From contig OW799235.1 in assembly GCA_941918925.1 (NCBI GenBank), positions 39,640,701-39,704,700 of the forward strand: DNA of 64,000 nt, in the 5' to 3' direction. The notes below the pieces were generated by a model, which saw nothing but the letters and a program-made list of their open reading frames with translations, was not told the origin of the DNA and did not search any database. Position numbers and translations under genes: made by a program. This DNA comes from Phyto melanocephala. Taxonomy: Eukaryota; Arthropoda; Insecta; Diptera; Rhinophoridae. Below, in pieces: positions 57,097 to 64,000 of the stretch. The first letter of the stretch is position 1. Each line of letters begins with the position of its first letter.

Positions 57097-58032
57097 GTAA
57101 GTGTTTAAACTTTATTTTGTTTGTTTTCAAATGATTAAAAATATTTTTGTGATTCGGATCTTTTACAAGTTATGCATTCAAATAAGAAATTGTATTAGGC
57201 TTAAATAAATTGTTTGTATGAATATATGTATGTACATATATACATACATGCAGTTATTACAGGTCATAATTAAGACTTTAGCAGCTGCTGGTTTGGTCAA
57301 ATAGTCACACATTCGTATTCGTATTGAATGACATATTTCAATGTTTGGTGTGTATTAACACTGTTTAAAGGCATTGCTAATAATTGAATTAAGCAAATAA
57401 AGAATAATACTAATTACATATTTTAATAAACAAATAACATTAAGTACGTTTAATTGAAAACTTAAATAAAATCTTTAGGGCATGAACATTTTTTAAGCAC
57501 ATCAGTATATCCATATTACACATTTATAATTTTTTTAACACACATTGTCGAAAAAGGATTTTTAATTAATTTTGTTTCGGCAGACTGACAATTAAATAAA
57601 AATTTATTTTTAAAATCATCTTTAAACATGAAAAGTTAATACATGTACAAAAATAGATTTCAATAGGGTCTTATATTATTCTTGTATTATCATTGAAACA
57701 ACTTAATAATGTTTAATGATAATATCTTTATTATTATGAGGAGAGAATATTTTAACTAATATTTTAAATTAAGAATATTTTAACTTATTCTGCTTAGTAG
57801 AAATTATTATTAAAGTAAACTAATTTCCAAACAAAACAAAGTCTGCTAGGTCAGCTAGTTAGTTTTATAAATTTTGAAAACTCAATTGTATGTTTTTGAC
57901 TAATTAAATTCAAAATTTGAATTATGGTTTTTTATTGACGAAAATTTACTCAAGTATTTGCCAGTTTGATTTCTAAAAATTTCGCTTCATAAATAATGAT
58001 TTTTTTCCTGAAATAATTGTTTATATTTTACA
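57097..58032. other. No gene seen
   Basis: AT-rich sequence after the candidate splice donor; no recognised repeat. Confidence 0.35.
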
Positions 58033-58693
58033 CTAGAAAAGCCCGGCGCGCGTTGCTACGCCCCTTAATGAATAAAAGCATTCTAAATTTATATTGAATA
58101 TCAAGTGCAAAAAGCTAAAAATTATAACTTTTTTTAATGAGTGTGACACTGCCCATTTTTTTAATCATGACAACTCAATATGTGTGCAAAGTTTCAGAAT
58201 AATCGGTGAAGTTCAATAGCTGAAAATGATAATTTTTTTTATGGGCGTGAGACTGCCCACTTTTCTTATCAAGAAATTGTATAGTCATGACAGCTCAATA
58301 TGTGTGTGCAAAGTTCCAGAAAAATCGATGAAGTCTAAGTAGATAAAAATAATAACTTTTTTTTATAGGCGTGGCACTGCCCATTTTTCTGCTCACGAAA
58401 CTGCATAGCCATGACAGTTCACTATGTGTGCAAAATTTCAGAAAAATCAGTCCAGTGCAAGTACCTCAAAATTAAAACTTTTTTATGGGCGTGGCCCCGC
58501 CCACTTTTCTTTTCACGAAATTATAAAGTCATGACAGTTCAATATGTGTGCAAAGTTTTAGTAGCTAAAAATGATAACTAATTTTTTATGGGCCCAGTTT
58601 TTCCACCCTTGTTAAAGTTTGAGTCCGATCGGTTTTACAGTTTCAGAGTCTATAGCTAACACACAGACAGAGTTTCACTTTTATATATATAGA
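58033..58693 (-). mobile_element. Helitron derivative 3
   Basis: 661 bp, minus strand: TCTATATATATAAAAGTGAA at 58693 and CGCGCGCCGGGCTTTTCTAG|T at 58033. About four internal units of 100-120 bp (GCACTGCCCATTTTTCTGC, AATATGTGTGCAAAGTTT). The 5' flank is T, not A. No coding sequence. Confidence 0.85.
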
Positions 58694-58720
58694 AGATACA
58701 TGTATACATATGTATTTAAA

Positions 58721-59130
58721 AAGGGTGGTTAAATTTTAAGGGCCTATGTTGATTTTAAATAAAAAATAAATTATTCAGGAAATTATTGTCAATTCTCTTT
58801 ATTATGATAATATTGGTATTAGTATTATTAGTATTGGTGAAATGGCCGCCGCGACCACGTCAACACACCTCCATACAATGGTTTAAGTTTTCAATGACAA
58901 TGTTGATGTTCAATTGTTGGGCACGATGATTATTCGAGGTTGACTGCTCTTTTGCCACACGAAATAAAAATGGGTTTGCAGATGTTTTCACTAAGTGAAC
59001 GAAATGCATTTTGATTTGAACGCCCATTTTCATAATAAACTTGAATAACTTTAATGCGCTGCTCGATTGCGTATCTTTCCATTGTTCAAATTGAGTTAGT
59101 CTGAAATAATAATGAATAAAATTCATAAAA
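58721..59130 (-). mobile_element. Internally deleted mariner-type element, 5' end truncated
   Basis: Left end AGGGTGGTTAAATTTTAAGG matches the inverted ends of 20085-20702. Reading on the minus strand, a transposase start follows near 59082. The later block AGCAGTCAACCTCGAATAAT is shared with the 20085 copy. The opposite inverted repeat was not found, so this copy is truncated beyond 59130. Confidence 0.75.
58930..59082 (-). pseudogene. mariner transposase N-terminal fragment
   Basis: 50-codon open frame from ATG 59082: MERYAIEQRIKVIQVYYENG, then RSNQNAFRSLSE, the first helix-turn-helix of a mariner transposase. It then crosses the internal deletion and stops at TAA. It would encode only part of the DNA-binding domain. 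Confidence 0.75.
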
Positions 59131-60862
59131 TAATTATTACTTCTAGCAAAAAAATAAAAATTATATAGAGATTAATTTTTATAAAAAAAAATAATATTAA
59201 ACAATATTATCTAAGAATATTGTTTTCTGGTTATCTCACGCATAAATGCAACCGAAGTTCTCTTTAAGTTCTCTTCTGATCCAAAAAAAAAGTTTAGAAA
59301 TAATGAAACAACACAGAACTTTGCAAAAAAAATTTTAAGACAGACTGAACGTAAAAATTTCCGAAGTACAAATACTGGCATAAAGCTACGTTAGATCTCA
59401 AAAAAATTATGACAAAGAATCATGATGGTGAAGAAAGAAGTATGAATAACAGATCTCCTTATTCCATCTACAAGCGTTCTTGAAAGCAGGTAAGCACAAA
59501 GTAAGCGATTCAATAAGCGTTTTTTGGTAACGAAGTTTTTTTTGTTGGTGGTTTTCGCTTACTTTGTTGCTTTTAAAAAAGTTATTACAGTAACCACATG
59601 TATACCTGCCTCCCTTAAGAGCTTCAAAAATCTAATTTCTTTTTTACTTAGTAGATGTTTGTTTGAGTTTGAATTATTTTTTCTTTCTTTCGTTTGGAAT
59701 CGCAAACTTAAGTCTAGCACAACTATTTCCAGCCGTAATCATGTGCTTTTAAGTCAGTAATTAAGAAAAATTAATATTTTTTTGTATTAAACAAAAACTG
59801 CAGATGAAATTGTATTTTTCAAAATTACCTTATTCTATCGAAATTTTTTACTGTAATTGTTTGTAACTAAAGGCAATTGTATATTCATAAATGACGCTTC
59901 TTTAAAAGATCATTGAATAGATTATTGTACAGAAAAAATACTTAAAATATTGCAAATAATATACATAAAAATATTTAAAGCGTATCGTCATTGAAATGTT
60001 TTTTTTATCTTGTTGCTTTTAAAGGCTTCTCCACCGAAACAAAGAAAAAACTTAGTGTCAGCTAAATCATTTAATGACCCACAAACATTAAAACAAAATT
60101 AACTTCCTATTAGTGTGCATAGAATTATTATTATACATTTTTTATTTCTTTTAAAACTTATTCTTAAATTTTGTGTTCAATTTTGAACTTTATGTTGAAC
60201 TTTTAAAGTAATTAAAGAAAAAACGTGTTTAATTAAAAATGTATTGAAAGAAAAAATATAATAAAAAAAAAATCAGTCTGTAGTATACGTGCACTACATA
60301 CATACGTGTACTTAGTGCATAAATTAATTTTGTTAAAAAAAAAAAAAAACAAAAATACCTAATTAATATGCATGACGACAGAATTTATCTGATGACAAAT
60401 TTTGATTATTTTAGTTTAAAAGAAATAATACTTTTTGTAAAAATTTTCCCACATATTTAACAAACAAAAATTTTGTAAGTACATTCATAACATACATAAT
60501 TATATTTTTACTACTGAAGCTAAAAAATACTTATAGTTTTATTTCTATGTCAGAAACAGTTGTTTAAAGTCATACATTTGGAGATTACAGACCTATGTGT
60601 AATTAATATTATTTGTTTGTTTGTTTTGGCAAAATAAGTATAATCGTTACGTGCAGTTACAATCAGCAAAGACTACTGAGAGTACTTCACATAACGACCT
60701 TCAAAATTATAGTATTCTAACCGGTTAATGTATCCTGAATTTGTACGTTAGAGTCCCTATTTATAACTACTGGAAAAGTAGTCAGAATTAACCTAACGGA
60801 ACTCTTATAAAAAGGATCATTCTTTCAAGTTTATTTTGGTATAATTAAAATTTATCCTTGTT
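59131..60862. other. No gene seen
   Basis: About 1.7 kb of AT-rich sequence without recognised features; part of the possible intron downstream of 57054. Confidence 0.35.
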
Positions 60863-61832
60863 AAACCCTTCACAATATATATAGGTCCGTCCCCATAAAA
60901 TATATATCGACGTTGCTCTAACGTATTCAGTTTTGTATTTTTACTGAATTTTTAGGAGATCGAAAAAAGCATTTTATTTTGTTACTCTACAGTATTAAAC
61001 TTACGCATATTTTCACATAACCGATTACGGCAGAGCAGCGACGGTATATTTCGAAAGCTCTTGAAAGAATTATACGTCTGTCCGTCCGTTCGTGTGTATG
61101 TTGAAATCAACTTTTTTATGCACCCGACATCAATCAATTTGGTTGATGTCGAGTGCAAAAATTATTCGAATAAATATATGTACATATGTATATATGTACA
61201 TGTTTTGTTAATATAAAATTTTTTCAAACTCCTAAATAATTTTTGACCATGCTTAGGTAACCAAATTATAAGCGGTAATCTCAGAAATCTAAGAAAAACT
61301 AAAAAATCGGTTTGAATCAACTGAGATATAAGTACCAAAGTACCACTGCTTTGGTGTTTTTTTTTTAATTTACAAACGGTTATTGATATTTTTAGTTTCT
61401 ATTCAATAGAAAGAGCAGATATGCGAATAAAAAAAAAAAAGAAATTCAAGATGGAGTCCTAGATTAAATGGCGAATATATGAGTCAAATATTGTAATTAC
61501 TGATTTGTCTCCTTTTGCCTCCACAATATTGGTATCAGATAAAAAGGCTTGACCAGTTACATAGTATGTACTATATAAAAAAATGTAAAATCCAAGATGG
61601 CGTCTGAAAGATATTGGCCAAAAATATTGTTTTACCCTAACAAAATGGTTATCAAAATGAAAGGGCTTGACTAGTAAAATACAGTTAACTTTGTAAAAAT
61701 TCAAAATCAAAGATGGGGTGGAAATAATCAAAAAAACTGGCTTATTACATAAAATCTAAAATCTAGGCTTAGCTATGGTGTGATGTTTATAGCTATGTAC
61801 ATGATGGTGAAGGCCAAATATAACAATCTTTT
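60863..61832 (+). repeat. Repeat family B variant, degenerate
   Basis: AAACCCTTCACAATATATAT, GTCCCCATAAAATATATATC, CGTCTGTCCGTCCGTTCGTG, then CCAAGATGGCGTCTGA, AAAGGGCTTGACTAG and CTATGTACATGATGGTGAAG. The final hairpin is lost. Confidence 0.7.
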
Positions 61833-63286
61833 TTATAAAATAAAAATATGTACATCATATGCACATACATATACATAGATTCGATTCAAATATGATTTTT
61901 CTAAAAATGTGAATGAATGAAATCGACGTTTTGAATTTATCAGAGTTTTAAGTCTATGCGCCCGATCGCATGTAGCGGAATCAAATGATATCTGGGCTGT
62001 TTCAGAAATATTTTTTTTATATATTATAAACGTTTGTCAAGTATCAGAGAATGCGAATCACTGTAATCCAATTTTTGCTTTTCTCATACGATTTTAATTA
62101 TATTAGTTATAGCTCATATTTGAATGTACTTAATTTTTTTAAATGTTTTTTTATTTTAAAACTTTTATGTAAATTTTGTAAACAATATATATTTTGATGA
62201 TATAAAGGGATTTTAGAAGATAGAAGTCCAGAGAAGTGTTACGTGTGTAATAAAATTGAAAATTTTGATTCGAACATTTAATTATCGATCATACTCTTTT
62301 TAGGACACTCGGATAGAACCACTGCTAAGCTAGTCTCAAAATGTGTTAGCTTGGGTAAATGTTGGCATTTTTAGCTTTGGCTCCAACCAGACTGCATTAA
62401 TTTGTACGAGTGTATCGCATGACTTCTATCAAGGCCTTTTCTAGAGTATATTTTACAGGTATTAGGGTCTTGGATTTTTTTTTTAATTTTGAAGCCATAA
62501 GCTCATTTGAATACAACATTGGAATTACCGTAGATGCAGTTTTTTCCAGCCATATAAAGACTAGAACAAGTTGCCGCAATTATCTAGCAACAGCAATTTG
62601 GAGAGGATTTTTCGATAGAATTTTTTTTTTACAATATAAATTACAGGAGAAGAGAGAGAGAGAGAGAGAGAATGTATGAAGTTGCAAAAATGGAATGCAA
62701 TGTTAGCAGCTAAAAGTCAGCTGAAGAATTAAGGCTACATACATAGTTAAACATACTTTGGTTGGATGTTGTTTAAAATAAGTTTTTTGTTTGAATTTAC
62801 AATTTGAATAAAACGAATAAAAATTAACTTACTTTTAAAATTTCATTATTGAATCTGAAATTTAAATTTTTTATGTATTGTTTCTTAGAATGTTTTTTTC
62901 TACTGCCAACTTGAATTTACATGAAATATTAGAAAGAAGCATATAAGATTTCGACTGAGTATTTTTGGACAACAAAAATCTGCTCTACACTAAAGGACAC
63001 TACAAACATAAATCAAACGACGCTATATTAACCGTTTCATTCACAGTGTTAGAGTTTTTTAGTTTTCGGTCAATCTTTAACACTCTAATGGTTGCAAGAT
63101 TTTAAATTAAATTTTGTCATATAAATAACTAACTTGAATTTTCAATGTGAACCATTTTTTATTTTGGTTTAAGTTCGTTTATTCTTGCATTTAATTTTAT
63201 AATTCAAATTTAATTAAATCGTAACCAATGGTTCACATTGAAAATTTAATATAAAGTAAAAAGTTCGAATAAAATACAAGTAAGAG
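61833..63286. other. No gene; microsatellite and inverted repeat
   Basis: (GA)n microsatellite at about 62651-62673. An inverted repeat at 63138-63245 with 20-bp arms AATTTTCAATGTGAACCATT and AATGGTTCACATTGAAAATT. Open frames on both strands at 62397-62679 have no recognisable product. Confidence 0.45.
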
Positions 63287-64000
63287 CGCTATATTCGGCC
63301 GTGCCGAATCTTATATACCCTTCACACCGTGTAGTCATGCAATAACAGTAGTTTGTATCACCATTCCATATGATATACGTACAAACATATAAAAACCATA
63401 CATATATAAAAACATCCACATTGTAAAATTATAAATTTACGCATGTATGTTTAAAAAAAAATAAAAAAAATTAAAAAAAAAAATAAAAAAAAAAAAAATT
63501 TAAAAAAAAATTAAAAAAAAAATTAAAAAAAAAAATTAAAAAAAAAATTTTAAAAAATAATTAAAATATATATAATAAATATGAAACAAAAAAAATAAAA
63601 AAAAAATATTTAAAAAAAAAAATAATAATAAAAATATAAATAATATATTAAATTAAAAATAAAAAAAAAAATTAATAAAAAAAAATTTTTTTTTGGCTCA
63701 GCTGGGATTCAATGCCACGTTTTCTCTAACCAGTATACACGTTTGTATGTATGTATGTTGTTGTTGTAATGTTGTTTTTGTGAAAAAAAAAATCGAGGTG
63801 GTCGTGGGTTTTTGCTCATATCTCAGTTGTTTATGTACCGATGTTTCTGATTTTCAATACCGATCTACTCCCGAATATTTCTGATATTTTAATACCTCAC
63901 CTGAGTCCAAGCGATGTCGGGGGGCTTCAAAAAGTTGATTTCAACATACACACGGACAGACGGTCAGACGGACAGACGGACAGACTGACAGGGCTTAATC
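63287..64000 (-). repeat. Repeat family B copy, cut by window end
   Basis: GTAAGAGCGCTATATTCGGC, CGTGCCGAATCTTATATACC, then an A/T-only core at 63440-63690, GGCTCAGCTGGGATTCAATG and a GACGGTCAGACGGACAGACG run. Very similar to 32645-33486; it continues past the window. Confidence 0.85.

Noticed and set aside
62397..62679. Open frames on both strands near the (GA)n microsatellite
   Set aside because: No recognisable product; one runs into the microsatellite.

Overview
The window looks like intergenic or intronic DNA from a large, AT-rich dipteran (fly) genome. The basis is its repeat content: Gypsy-type LTR elements, LOA-like and CR1/Jockey-like LINEs, hAT, mariner, PIF/Harbinger and Helitron remnants, and many copies of a hairpin-ended repeat with a conserved core next to (GTCY)n runs, resembling the mini-me elements known from Diptera. 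Species cannot be named from this. I found no intact host gene. The best host-gene candidate is a very short first coding exon with a canonical splice donor at 57054-57096.

Layout. 1-1110 is a copy of repeat A. 1270-6829 is a complete Gypsy-type retrotransposon on the minus strand (nearly identical LTRs, 4-bp TACA target duplication, gag and pol broken by stops and a frame change). 7487-12265 is a repeat B copy split by a second Gypsy-type element (8031-12222, TGTA duplication) whose integrase catalytic core is deleted. 12600-19850 holds mariner, hAT and PIF/Harbinger-type relics among repeats. 19937-22099 is a long repeat A copy with a mariner deletion derivative inside it. 24857-30060 is a minus-strand LINE cut by a plus-strand, GC-richer, 5'-truncated LOA-like LINE (26226-28672, ACCTC duplication).

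31010-32075 is a foldback repeat with about 375-bp tandem units. 32645-33950 is a repeat B copy abutting a PIF/Harbinger transposase relic. 35925-37983 is a hAT element with a perfect 8-bp duplication, a transposase C-terminal relic and a nested repeat A copy. 39495-42148 is a degenerate gene of the DUF7869 type between terminal inverted repeats; a 358-bp non-coding element at 13572-13929 carries related ends. 43624-44515 is a non-autonomous hAT element with the same ends as the 35925 element. Three minus-strand Helitron derivatives lie at 44854, 48549 and 58033; the first keeps the C-terminal motif of the helicase. The rest is mariner, LOA and RTE-like relics, MITEs, microsatellites and further repeat B copies, the last running off the window end.

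The elements do not form a pathway. They are a layered record of insertions in which several nested events can be ordered. The most unusual item is the DUF7869-type gene with transposon-like termini and a matching short element elsewhere in the window.
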